Shown here: positions 1 through 7,883 of the stretch, in pieces
Position numbering within the stretch: the stretch's first letter is position 1
How the letters are laid out: each line of letters starts with the position of its first letter
Assembly (NCBI RefSeq): GCF_019976755.1
Contig: NZ_AP023441.1
Coordinates: 5,267,501 to 5,331,500, forward strand
Length of the DNA stretch: 64,000 nucleotides
Direction of reading: 5' to 3'
DNA from: Nostoc sp. MS1
GTDB lineage: Bacteria; Cyanobacteriota; Cyanobacteriia; Cyanobacteriales; Nostocaceae
Position numbers and translations under genes: made by a program
Notes under the pieces: model-generated
What the model was told of the DNA's origin: nothing
The model's input: only the letters and a program-made list of their open reading frames with translations
Database searches by the model: none

Positions 1-1285
1 GGTATTCAAAGACGAAGCGACTGCGGATTAATTTTTGATATCCGTCATCATCGTTAACTTGCTTTGTCCGCTTAACATCCTTTAATAATTGCCATTCTGA
101 CTCGGAAATGGGTAGCTTCATTTCATTCCGGCGAGAACGAATGACTTGTTCTAAGACGTTATGAGTCAGGGGGAGTGACATTTCTTCCATAATCCAGGTA
201 TTCAAGAGCCTGAGCAAGTCCCGCACATGACCACCACTAGCAATACATAAACGCTCTAGGCTGCTAACATTATCAAAAATCTCGGTAATCTTTTCTAGGC
301 GTGCTGCTGGTTCTAAGTCAGGGAAGGCTCTAGCTAATACCATCTGCTGCATTAATGCCATGCCCTGTTGATGGATACTACCATCAGGATATTGTACAGA
401 CACCATTGGTAAGACTTTGGGGTCGTCATGAAATCTTTGGGTGAGTGTGCCGTAATCATTGGAGAATTTAAGTGATAGCGGCATGGTGTAGATGAGATGA
501 CAACTCAGCTTGGTAAGATATTCACCTTGATCTACAAATAAATATTCTTGTTGCGGTCTTCCCCACGGCTTAGGACTATTATCTATGCGGTCGAGGTTAT
601 CGACAATGACAACTAGTCCTTGTTTACCTTGCTGCTTGAGTTTAGTAATTGCCGGCTGCAATAATTCTTGATTGATGGCTTCTAATAACTGAATCTTCTG
701 CGGTGCAAGATACTGGTTGATTTTCTCTCGCAGTCGGGGATCACTTTTAATCTTGGTAGTGATTTCACCAATACCTACCGACAGCGATAGTTTTTCTTTC
801 TCTGCACTAAAACCAACATCACCCACCCCAGGAACTTTAGCTTTTACCCCCGTTACCTCGGAGTTGAGCAATTGCAACGCACCTTGCAGCAAAGCATTAA
901 ACTTGTTGGTATCTTCCAAGTTAATTTTATCGAGACTTTGACTGATACGCCGAGCGATCGCCAGCAACACATCGGCAATACCTACATCAGTAATTTCTAA
1001 GTCATCAGTAGACTCAAAATACACTACATGAAAACCTAAGCTTTCTAATTCTGCCTGTAGTCTAATCAGTTCCGTAGATTTACCACAGCCTATGTGTCCA
1101 GTAAATAGGGTGCAGGTAGGTTCATCTGGCTGAAAAAAGGTAATTCTTTTCTTGAGTGTTTGGATAATATCCCCACCGCGCACCGAAGAAAAATCAATAT
1201 AAAACTTACTATCTAAACTATTATTAATAAACAGAGTCCTGCTAGGATCTGTTGCTTTAAAAAATCCACGTAAATCTATAGCCAT
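1..1285 (-). CDS. P-loop ATPase (AAA/KAP-like), 3' end outside window
   Basis: This is a minus-strand reading frame open from the ATG at 1285 to the window edge, so the C-terminus is missing. It begins MAIDLRGFFKATDPSR. A Walker A motif GHIGCGKST lies at about residues 63-71, and a hydrophobic strand ending in Asp (GLVVIVDNLDR, about residue 225) serves as Walker B. The rest is alpha/beta with no membrane segment or signal peptide that I can see. The architecture fits stand-alone AAA/KAP-type NTPases that are common and poorly characterised in filamentous cyanobacteria. The motifs support ATP binding; the cellular role is unknown. Its upstream region carries two palindromes shared with the 3' side of the next gene. 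Confidence 0.75.
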   Translation of the reverse strand, partial: MAIDLRGFFKATDPSRTLFINNSLDSKFYIDFSSVRGGDIIQTLKKRITFFQPDEPTCTLFTGHIGCGKSTELIRLQAELESLGFHVVYFESTDDLEITDVGIADVLLAIARRISQSLDKINLEDTNKFNALLQGALQLLNSEVTGVKAKVPGVGDVGFSAEKEKLSLSVGIGEITTKIKSDPRLREKINQYLAPQKIQLLEAINQELLQPAITKLKQQGKQGLVVIVDNLDRIDNSPKPWGRPQQEYLFVDQGEYLTKLSCHLIYTMPLSLKFSNDYGTLTQRFHDDPKVLPMVSVQYPDGSIHQQGMALMQQMVLARAFPDLEPAARLEKITEIFDNVSSLERLCIASGGHVRDLLRLLNTWIMEEMSLPLTHNVLEQVIRSRRNEMKLPISESEWQLLKDVKRTKQVNDDDGYQKLIRSRFVFEY

Positions 1286-1398
1286 AAGTCTAGTAATCTA
1301 GTTTTCCCTGCAACCCCATACAACCGTGATTACAAGGATAAGATACTTACGGACTGATATATCGCAAATTATGGTTTTTCTTTACCACATACCCAAAT

Positions 1399-1423
1399 CC
1401 CCGGTTTCTTGAAGAAATCGGGG
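1399..1423. repeat. Palindrome in the gap between ATPase and regulator genes
   Basis: The arms CCCCGGTTTCTT and AAGAAATCGGGG form a near-perfect hairpin (one mismatch). This is a common dispersed palindrome type in filamentous cyanobacteria. It lies downstream of the minus-strand regulator gene and upstream of the ATPase gene, so it could act as a terminator for the former, but no clear T-tract follows on that strand. Confidence 0.6.
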
Positions 1424-1480
1424 TTCTTCACTCAACTGAAGGTCTTGGGTAATACCAATTCTTCAAAATTTTGTAGAACT

Positions 1481-1498
1481 TAGCCTAGCCGTAGGCTA
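1481..1498. repeat. Small hairpin inside an AT-rich fold-back
   Basis: TAGCCTA-GCCG-TAGGCTA is a perfect 7-bp stem. It sits inside a wider imperfect palindrome (about 1452-1522) whose flanks read CAATTCTTCAAAAT and ATTTTGAATTG. The outer arm touches the stop codon of the regulator gene that follows, so this may be the transcript end of that gene. Confidence 0.5.
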
Positions 1499-1519
1499 TG
1501 AATAGATTTTGAATTGATA

Positions 1520-2242
1520 CTATGCTACTAATCCAGAACGCAAAGCACGCACAGCAGCTTGGGTACGGTCATCAGCGCAGAGTTTATTGAGAATATTCCG
1601 AACGTGGGTTTTGACTGTACCAACGGTAATGTAGAGTTTTTCGGCAATTTGCCCGTTACTACAACCTGCAACAATCAACTCTAGGATTTCTAACTCCCGT
1701 TGGGTGAGGGGGTATGTTTCCAGAACTTGTTCGTATTCTGAAGGTAGGGCTTCAATTTTGACGGTTTTTGGTTTATCGGATGATTGATTTTCGCCGGGGA
1801 TGCCTTGACGCATCTTCTGTAATACTACATTAGCGATCGCCGGATCAATCCAGGAGTTACCGCCGAAGGTGGCTTGAATTGCTTCTGTGAGTCTGCTAAT
1901 GCTGGTTTCCTTCATGTAGTAGGAGTCAGCACCAGCCGCAAAAGCAGCCAGTACAGCATCTTCGGTATGATCCATTGTCAGGATGAGAATTTTGGTGTGG
2001 GTTTGCCCACTCTCTGTTTGATAGCGTCTAAACTTGCGAGTGAGTTCAATTCCATCCATATCGGGTAAGCCAATATCTACCACTGCTACGTCTGGCTTCG
2101 CCGTTTCCAAAAGTTTCAACCCTTGAGTAGCGTTAGCAGCCTCACCAATTACCTTGATCCCGGTGTTAGCCTGCAACGCAGCTCTTAGCCCCATTCTAGT
2201 CAAATCATGATCTTCAATTAAAATAATGCTTATTTCGCTCAT
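1520..2242 (-). CDS. NarL/FixJ-type response regulator
   Basis: A two-domain regulator of 240 aa. The N-terminal receiver has the acidic pocket E10-D11, phospho-acceptor D56 (VVDIGLPDMDG), T89 and K111. The C-terminal LuxR-type helix-turn-helix (about 175-235) starts LTQRELEILELI and contains TVGTVKTHVRNIL. Phosphorylation at D56 should control DNA binding as a dimer, as in the NarL family. There is no partner kinase on the same strand next to it. The divergently placed kinase remnant and the hybrid kinases downstream are possible partners but nothing in the sequence proves this. Full length for the family; start ATG is clear. Confidence 0.93.
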   Translation of the reverse strand: MSEISIILIEDHDLTRMGLRAALQANTGIKVIGEAANATQGLKLLETAKPDVAVVDIGLPDMDGIELTRKFRRYQTESGQTHTKILILTMDHTEDAVLAAFAAGADSYYMKETSISRLTEAIQATFGGNSWIDPAIANVVLQKMRQGIPGENQSSDKPKTVKIEALPSEYEQVLETYPLTQRELEILELIVAGCSNGQIAEKLYITVGTVKTHVRNILNKLCADDRTQAAVRALRSGLVA

Positions 2243-2738
2243 CTTTACACTCGCTCTTCTTTAATTGCTTCTTGCCGAAATAGGATTTTTTGACTCTTCG
2301 ATGATTTTCCCAAACCAAAGATAGATGATATCTTGTTGTGCCTGCATCCACCGATAGAAATAATAAATCAATATTTTTTGGGTTTAGATAGAGATGAAAA
2401 TACAACTGTAGATATATCGCTATTTTAGAGGAAAATATAAAATACTGGGACAAACTCGCGTTATTGATTGTTTTGTAATTCTTACTTAGGAGGTAAATTT
2501 CTAATTTGATTCATCCGTTACTTAAGACATAGAAGTAGTTTAACATATATTAATTTTAATAAAAATTAGTATTTTAAAGGTAGATTTTTTTAATTAAACA
2601 TTTTGCCCAAGCTGATGCCCAGAATCAGATAGTAACGAATGTATTTTTCAAAAATCAGATTATCAGAAAATTTATAGCCGATTTTACTGGTTATAAGCTT
2701 AATAGTAGGATTTTTAGTAGTTTCATTAGAGGTCTTGT
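2243..2738. other. AT-rich divergent intergenic region
   Basis: About 500 bp separate the minus-strand regulator from the plus-strand kinase remnant. It is strongly AT-rich, with runs such as TTAATTTTAATAAAAATTAG near 2550. It should contain the promoter of the regulator. A 79-codon frame overlapping it has no coding character. I see no RNA gene or repeat here. Confidence 0.4.
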
Positions 2739-3054
2739 GTGGTATCAGCAACATATGAAATACTTTCTAAAAGCGATCGCCGCTCTGCGGTACTAGCTCA
2801 AAAGGCTCCTGTGGGTATATTTCGTACGTCAGAACCATGTAACTACCTTTATGTCAACGAGCGTTGGTGTGAAATTTCTGGAATTTCTCTAAAACAGTCT
2901 TTGGGTAAAGGTTGGCGAGTCGCTGTTCATCCAGAGGATTTACCTCTCATTGAGGCACAAGTCCAAAAAACTCTATCCAATAAAAAATCATTTAAAACGG
3001 AATTTAGCTGGCAAAATCCCCAAGGGAAAATCTCAAAATCAGTAGTAGATACTA

Positions 3055-3083
3055 GCGATGTCTTCGACGAGCTTCGCTTACGC
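3055..3083. repeat. Dispersed GCGATGTC...TACGC-type repeat inside the kinase remnant
   Basis: The stretch GCGATGTCTTCGACGAGC followed by TTCGCTTACGC resembles a short dispersed sequence frequent in Nostoc genomes (GCGATGTCTACGACGGGC type). It encodes SDVFDELRLRK at the point where a PAS domain should pass into its linker helix. The match to a family is from memory, not from a search. Confidence 0.5.
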
Positions 3084-3239
3084 AAACAAGCAGAAATTAC
3101 ACTGCAACAACGCGCAAAAGAACTTACCCGCGTTAATAATACCATCCAGGCAAAAACTACCACCCTCTTACACCAACGTAATCAAGAATTATACCAGTTT
3201 GCTTACGTAGCCTCCCACGAGTTGAAAGCACCTTTACGA

Positions 3240-3271
3240 GCGATCGCGTTCCGCTCACCGTTGGCGATCGC
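3240..3271. repeat. HIP1-bounded 24-bp in-frame insertion
   Basis: Two GCGATCGC octamers, at 3240-3247 and 3264-3271, bound a 24-bp unit that adds exactly eight codons (FRSPLAIA) to a conserved kinase helix. The second octamer repeats the codons for AIA, so the event looks like insertion or slippage at a HIP1 site. Confidence 0.65.
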
Positions 3272-3877
3272 TAATTTGTCAGAATGGTTATGGGAATATT
3301 CCCGTATTGGTCGCATCCACACAGAATTAAGCGTAGTGAATGTAGATTACTTACTCCCACAAGTTATCGACTCGCTGCAACCACCGCCAAATTTTCAGAT
3401 GGAAATCCAGCCGGGGATACCTACGTTTGTCACAAAGAAAGCGGATCACAATGAGATTTTTGTGATCTTCCCAACTCTCGAAGCACGCAATCGCAAAGAA
3501 AATACTGGTATAAGACTGGCGATCGTGAAAAAGATTGTAGAAACAGAAGGAGGTGCAATTACTTTCAAGCCAGTTTCAGGGACAGGAAGTAGATTGCGCT
3601 TTACTTGGTTAAAGCGATCTCTGGAATAAATCGCCTCAAGCTTATGGTACACAATCATTTTATTCAACTCCCACCTATGGGTGAGGACTTGTGTGAAGAA
3701 GCTCTTTTACAATTGGGATGAAGCTTAATTAAGTATTTTATTTTACTTATCAAAAGCTTAGTCCGCTCAGGCAGACAGCAATTGTAGTTTACTAATTAAT
3801 AATTTATGAACAACAGTTCATTGATTATCTAATATTTAGTAAAAAATGTATTTTAAATACAAAAAATGTTAGGGACA

Positions 3878-3967
3878 ATGATTAACATACTATTAGTCGA
3901 GGGTGATGAAGTTGATATAATCAATCTCAATGATGGTAGCGCTCAATCAGTATTAAACATTATGTAA
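3878..3967 (+). pseudogene. Stub of an Rcp1-like response regulator
   Basis: An ATG opens a 29-codon frame reading MINILLVEGDEVDIINLNDG before TAA. This closely resembles the start of Rcp1-type regulators (INILLVEDDEVD, then VMN...), with D to G in the acidic pocket and the rest of the domain missing. It sits between the broken kinase and the first intact receiver-kinase, where cyanobacterial phytochrome-type operons normally carry an intact Rcp. It is too short to fold as a receiver. The surrounding 530 bp (3630-4161) is otherwise AT-rich with no other recognisable coding. Confidence 0.6.
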
Positions 3968-4161
3968 AATGCCTTAATTTAACTAATACTCAGTTTGGCA
4001 CAATAAAAGTTATGTAAGTTAGGAGATTGATAAACAGGCACGATTATATTAGGTATAATCATTAATTTAACTCTTATTTAAAAACTCAAATTCTTAGTTA
4101 CATAATTTGAAACCAGAAATGTTAAAAATTACCCTGCATTTTGCAGCGAAGATAAAAACCG

Positions 4162-5496
4162 ATGGACGAGAAGCTGAAGATTTTGGTTGTAGACGATGAT
4201 GAAGTAGAACGCATGGCTATACGTCGTGCCTTAGATAATTCTGGGGTACGGATGGAACTTTCAGAAGTAAATAATGGACATAGTGCTATTTCTGCTTTAC
4301 GAAATAATAAATTTGATTGTGCTTTTATCGATTATCGTCTACCAGATCAAGACACTTTAACCTTAATTAAAACACTATATTCCTTAAATATTAAAATTCC
4401 TTTAGTCGTGTTAACTTCTCAAGGCGATGAACAAGTTGCTGTGGAGTTAATGAAAGTTGGTGCAGTAGATTATCTCTCTAAATCTAGAGTTTCTGCGGAA
4501 ACTTTAGCTCAGGTTCTACGCCATGCAATTCGTGTTCATCGTGCGGAAATGCAGGCAGCTATTGCCTATCAACAGTTAAGAGAAAGTCACGAACAATTAA
4601 TCCGCAAAAATCAGGAATTAGAAAGGCAAAGGCAACAGATACAAATTCAAAATTTGAAGTTATTAGAAGCATCACGGCTGAAATCTCAGTTTCTTGCCAC
4701 CATGTCTCATGAGTTGCGAACCCCAATGAATGCGATTATTGGTTTTTCGCAAATATTACTACGTCCTAAGTTTGGTAGCCTCACAGGTCAGCAAACTGAC
4801 ATGGTAGAAAGAATCCTAAATAATGGCAAGCATTTATTGATGCTAGTTAATGAAGTTCTCGATTTCTCTCGATTGGAAGAGGGACAATTAGAACTCAAGC
4901 CAGAGTTAGTAGATTTAGCCAAAATAATTAATACCGTTGTTGGTGAAATGAGTTCTCTAGCAGAAGCAAAAAAGCTGTCTTTGATTATAAATTTTAACTT
5001 ACAAAATCCATTGATAGTCAATGATCCCAGCAGAATTAAGCAAATTTTAATAAATTTATTATCTAATGCTATTAAGTTCACAGAATCTGGTAGTATTTGG
5101 GTTGAGGCTAAAGACTTGCCAGGTAATCGAGTGGCGATCGCAGTCAAAGATACGGGTATTGGTATAGCATCTAAAGATTTTAAACATATCTTTGAAGCTT
5201 TCCGGCAAGTTGATCAAAGCATCACTCGTAAATATCCGGGTACAGGTTTAGGGTTAGCCATCATTGAGTCACTTGTACAAATGATGAATGGCAAAATTTT
5301 TTTAGAAAGTGAATTAGGAGTAGGTTCAATATTTACAATCGAATTACCAAAACAAATATCATCATCAAACTCATCTGTACCAAAATCATCCGTACAGATG
5401 GAAAATCAGCAAATGATTAATTCGACTCAAAGATTACACCAATCTCCGCCTAAATCCAACCAATCCTCAAACAAGTATCAGAAGCTCAAACGATAA
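4162..5496 (+). CDS. Receiver-histidine kinase (hybrid, receiver first)
   Basis: 444 aa. The N-terminal receiver has D11-D13, phospho-acceptor D57 (FIDYRLPDQD), T85 and K107. A coiled-coil signalling helix (about 130-172, rich in Q/E/L/R) leads to an H-box with H183 (MSHELRTPMNAI). The ATPase domain is complete: N-box (NLLSNAIKFT), G1 (DTGIGI), F-box and G2 (GTGLGLAI). The last 50 residues are Ser/Gln/Asn-rich and probably disordered. There is no sensor domain or membrane segment, so the input is phosphorylation of its own receiver by another kinase. It lies 22 nt upstream of a second kinase of the same plan, probably in one operon. Confidence 0.92.
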   Translation: MDEKLKILVVDDDEVERMAIRRALDNSGVRMELSEVNNGHSAISALRNNKFDCAFIDYRLPDQDTLTLIKTLYSLNIKIPLVVLTSQGDEQVAVELMKVGAVDYLSKSRVSAETLAQVLRHAIRVHRAEMQAAIAYQQLRESHEQLIRKNQELERQRQQIQIQNLKLLEASRLKSQFLATMSHELRTPMNAIIGFSQILLRPKFGSLTGQQTDMVERILNNGKHLLMLVNEVLDFSRLEEGQLELKPELVDLAKIINTVVGEMSSLAEAKKLSLIINFNLQNPLIVNDPSRIKQILINLLSNAIKFTESGSIWVEAKDLPGNRVAIAVKDTGIGIASKDFKHIFEAFRQVDQSITRKYPGTGLGLAIIESLVQMMNGKIFLESELGVGSIFTIELPKQISSSNSSVPKSSVQMENQQMINSTQRLHQSPPKSNQSSNKYQKLKR

Positions 5497-5518
5497 TTCA
5501 CTATTAATTAAATTTATT

Positions 5519-6628
5519 ATGTCTGTTGTGGAAAACGCTAAAATTGATCGGATTCTGGCTGTAGATGATACTAGAGATAATCTCATTTTGGTGCAAACAA
5601 TCTTAGAAAGCGAAGGTTATGAGATTGATTTAGTTAGTGATGGTATTTCAGCCTTACATAAAGTAGAAGAGTCTCTACCAGATTTAATTTTATTAGATGT
5701 CATGATGCCGGGAATGGACGGTTATGAAGTAACACGCCGCATCCGTAATAACCCAGCAATTAATTATATTCCTATTTTGTTAATTACAGCCTTCCACGAA
5801 TCGAGTGTAGTGGAAGGTTTAGATGCAGGTGCAGACGACTTTATCCGCAAACCATTTGATACAGATGAACTACTAGCGAGAGTGCGATCGCTCCTCCGCC
5901 TCAAGCACAGCTTAGACGAACAACGCAAGATGGCCAGGCAAAGGGAAGACTTTGTTTCCCGCCTGACTCACGACTTACGCACACCCTTAGTTGCAGCCGA
6001 TAGGATGTTGGACTTATTCCAACAAGAAGCCTTTTGCAAAATTTCCCCAGAAATGAAACAGGCGATTTCTGTAATGATTCGCAGCAATCAGAACTTAATG
6101 CAAATGGTTAACACCTTGCTAGAAGTTTATCGCTTTGAAGCAGGGAAGAAAACATTAAACTATGAAGCCTGTAACTTAAAGCAAATAGCTCAAGAAGTAG
6201 TGAGTGAACTCACAGCTTTAACAGATGAAAAAGGCATAACCCTTAAACTAGATACTAATAATATAGATAATTTAGGAGACAAAGCTGGTGTAGTTATGGG
6301 TGATGCCCTAGAACTACGTCGGGTGATATATAACTTAGTAGCCAATGCGATCAAATTTACCGACACTGGCGGTATTGAAATTCGCTTTTTTGAACCTAAT
6401 CCCCATTGGCTCATCATAGAAATTCAAGATACAGGTTATGGTATCGCACCCGAAGACCAAGTAAGCATTTTTGAGCGCTTCCGTCAGGGGAGAAATAAAC
6501 GTTCAGGTAGTGGCTTAGGACTGCATTTATCCAGCCGTATCGTTGAAGCTCACGAAGGTACAATTAGTCTAACTTCTGAAGTAGGTAAAGGTAGTATATT
6601 CACAGTTAAATTACCAAAGAATACTTAA
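5519..6628 (+). CDS. Receiver-histidine kinase (hybrid, receiver first)
   Basis: 369 aa, soluble. The receiver has D16-D17, phospho-acceptor D60 (LLDVMMPGMDGYE), T90 and K111-P112. A short linker leads to an H-box with H151 (LTHDLRTPLVAA), followed by a full ATPase domain with N-box (NLVANAIKFT), G1 (DTGYGI) and G2 (SGLGLHL). It shares the plan of the upstream kinase and is most likely co-transcribed with it. The two could form a phosphorelay fed by the regulator/kinase pair whose genes are now broken upstream. An in-frame extension after the stop is described separately. Confidence 0.92.
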   Translation: MSVVENAKIDRILAVDDTRDNLILVQTILESEGYEIDLVSDGISALHKVEESLPDLILLDVMMPGMDGYEVTRRIRNNPAINYIPILLITAFHESSVVEGLDAGADDFIRKPFDTDELLARVRSLLRLKHSLDEQRKMARQREDFVSRLTHDLRTPLVAADRMLDLFQQEAFCKISPEMKQAISVMIRSNQNLMQMVNTLLEVYRFEAGKKTLNYEACNLKQIAQEVVSELTALTDEKGITLKLDTNNIDNLGDKAGVVMGDALELRRVIYNLVANAIKFTDTGGIEIRFFEPNPHWLIIEIQDTGYGIAPEDQVSIFERFRQGRNKRSGSGLGLHLSSRIVEAHEGTISLTSEVGKGSIFTVKLPKNT

Positions 6629-6742
6629 TACTGTTTGACTATTGACTGGGTGAGAGCCTTTGATGAACGCACCGTTTACCTTAACAAAACAATAGACGAA
6701 GTACAAGAACAACTGCTTGAGGAACAGCCTACAGAAGCATAA
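6629..6742 (+). other. In-frame open extension after the kinase stop
   Basis: Directly after the TAA of the kinase the same frame stays open for 37 codons, ending in DEVQEQLLEEQPTEA and a second TAA. The stretch has a protein-like composition (charged helix, few rare residues) unlike the AT-rich spacer after it. It could be the tail of an older gene or of a longer kinase cut by a stop. There is no start codon with a ribosome site of its own. Function unknown. Confidence 0.3.
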
Positions 6743-6831
6743 ATATAATATCAATTCAAATTTTGAATTTGCTGAATAGATGTAGGAATTTTTAGACAAA
6801 TTTTATTATATTTATTCAGCAATTATTTTTA

Positions 6832-6856
6832 GTAGGGTGGGCAATTCTCACCCTAC
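6832..6856. terminator. Hairpin GTAGGGTG / CACCCTAC
   Basis: A perfect 8-bp stem around a 9-nt loop, followed by GTATATTTT. It lies about 200 bp after the hybrid kinase and 165 bp before the SMR exporter, so it may end the kinase transcript. A related sequence (GTAGGGTGGGCAAG) occurs near 40935, which shows it is also a dispersed repeat. Confidence 0.45.
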
Positions 6857-7021
6857 GTATATTTTAAAAATATAGTATGAATCTTATGTTATGTAATATC
6901 AAGTATTAAGATAATTTATAGTAAGCGATCGCCTCTAATTTTCACGCATATTTCTAAATCTGGAAATCAAAAATTATTAGTAAATATTGTCAATTTTTAC
7001 AAAATATCAGGAGAATAAAAA

Positions 7022-7342
7022 ATGGCGTGGGTATACCTATTGATCGCCGGATTATTAGAAATTGCATGGGCAATTGGGCTGAAATATTCACAAGGTTTTA
7101 CTAAGCTCGCTTTTGGTATTCCTACAGTTATTGGTATGATATTGAGCTTTGTCTTTTTATCAATAGCACTACGTACACTACCAATAGGTACAGCTTATGC
7201 TGTTTGGACTGGGATAGGAGCAATGGGTACGGCTTTGTTAGGAGTAATTCTATTTGGGGAGCCTGCTTCTATGAAACGTTTTATTTGTATTGGGTTGATT
7301 TTGGCTGGTGTGTTGGGACTCAGGTTGGGAGCAACCCATTAA
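7022..7342 (+). CDS. sugE: SMR-family exporter, SugE/Gdx (guanidinium) type
   Basis: 106 aa with four membrane helices, the usual size for small multidrug resistance proteins. The essential Glu of helix 1 is E13 (GLLEIAWAIGLKYS). The motif WTGIGA in helix 3, preceded by PIGTAYAV, marks the SugE/Gdx branch, whose characterised members exchange guanidinium ion for protons. EmrE-type drug exporters differ at these positions. It works as an antiparallel dimer from one gene. A clear ribosome site (AGGAG) precedes the ATG. No guanidine riboswitch is visible upstream. The gene stands alone and faces a convergent small membrane protein. Confidence 0.9.
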   Translation: MAWVYLLIAGLLEIAWAIGLKYSQGFTKLAFGIPTVIGMILSFVFLSIALRTLPIGTAYAVWTGIGAMGTALLGVILFGEPASMKRFICIGLILAGVLGLRLGATH

Positions 7343-7400
7343 TTTTGTCAGTACGGTGAAACTAAATCACTGCCGTAAAAAGAATACAACATAATATGTA

Positions 7401-7428
7401 GTAAAGGCGTACAAATATACGCCCTTAC
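7401..7428. terminator. Hairpin between convergent genes
   Basis: GTAAAGGCGTA and its near-complement TACGCCCTTAC form a stem of about 11 bp with one mismatch and a small loop. It lies 58 bp after the exporter stop and 20 bp after the end of the convergent minus-strand gene, so it may serve both. T-tracts are weak, and the sequence is also of a dispersed-palindrome type. Confidence 0.45.
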
Positions 7429-7448
7429 GGTTAATGAATGTGTTTAAT

Positions 7449-7724
7449 TTAAGTATCAGCAGGTTCAGCCGATTTCATCCTTTCTTCACCAACTTCAGCT
7501 TTCGCCTCAGCGATGATATCTTCCCAATTTTCTCGCAATTCTCCGATAGTTCCTTTGTTATTTTCATAAAAAGCAATTCCACTTTTAACAATTGCTTTAG
7601 CTATTGGTCTACCAACACCACTTATTACTGGCAATAAAACTGGTATCAGAATTATCCCTACAATACCTGTGACTCCTAGCCCTTCTGCTAAATCTCCCAA
7701 GTCTGGTAAAATTTTTAATGACAT
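7449..7724 (-). CDS. Small membrane-associated protein (DUF5132-like)
   Basis: 91 aa. One long hydrophobic stretch (about residues 18-35, GIVGIILIPVLLPVIS) is followed by an amphipathic segment and a charged, Glu-rich tail. The pattern resembles the DUF5132 family of short cyanobacterial proteins; function unknown. It ends convergently with the SMR exporter. The lack of frame conflicts and the family-like pattern suggest a real gene. Confidence 0.65.
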   Translation of the reverse strand: MSLKILPDLGDLAEGLGVTGIVGIILIPVLLPVISGVGRPIAKAIVKSGIAFYENNKGTIGELRENWEDIIAEAKAEVGEERMKSAEPADT

Positions 7725-7883
7725 AGTGCTTTCTCATCCTATGTATGACTTAATCTTAATTTAACTCTTTTGTTCAACATACACATACAAACATCACGCA
7801 ATATAATGTTACTTTTTTTAACGTGTGTGCTGTTAATCGATTAATTAAGTGTAAGAGGACAATACAAACCTTTTGAGTTTTTT

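Larger units (their letters stand above)
2739..3629 (+). pseudogene. Decayed PAS histidine kinase
   Basis: GTG start, 296 codons. A PAS domain (about 25-105) is followed by a short helix and an H-box (ASHELKAPLRAI, about residues 157-168). Related cyanobacterial kinases read APLRAIANLSEW, then about 40 residues of dimerisation helix, then YSRIGR. Here an 8-residue insert (FRSPLAIA) splits that stretch and the helix between NLSEW and EYSRIGR is gone. The ATPase domain lacks an N-box and a DxGxG G1 box; only a G2/C-terminal piece (TGIRLAIVKKIVE) survives. The PAS-to-kinase linker also carries an inserted dispersed repeat. The frame stays open, so a protein could be made, but it should not bind ATP. 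It heads a signalling operon with a regulator stub and two intact hybrid kinases. Confidence 0.65.

Noticed and set aside
2214..2453. 79-codon minus-strand frame overlapping the regulator start
   Set aside because: Overlaps the true ATG of the regulator, is AT-driven (Phe/Tyr/Lys/Ile-rich) and has no ribosome site.
6860..7021. Possible guanidine riboswitch before the Gdx-type exporter
   Set aside because: The sequence is AT-rich and lacks the conserved ACGR-type loops and stems of guanidine riboswitches as far as I can see.
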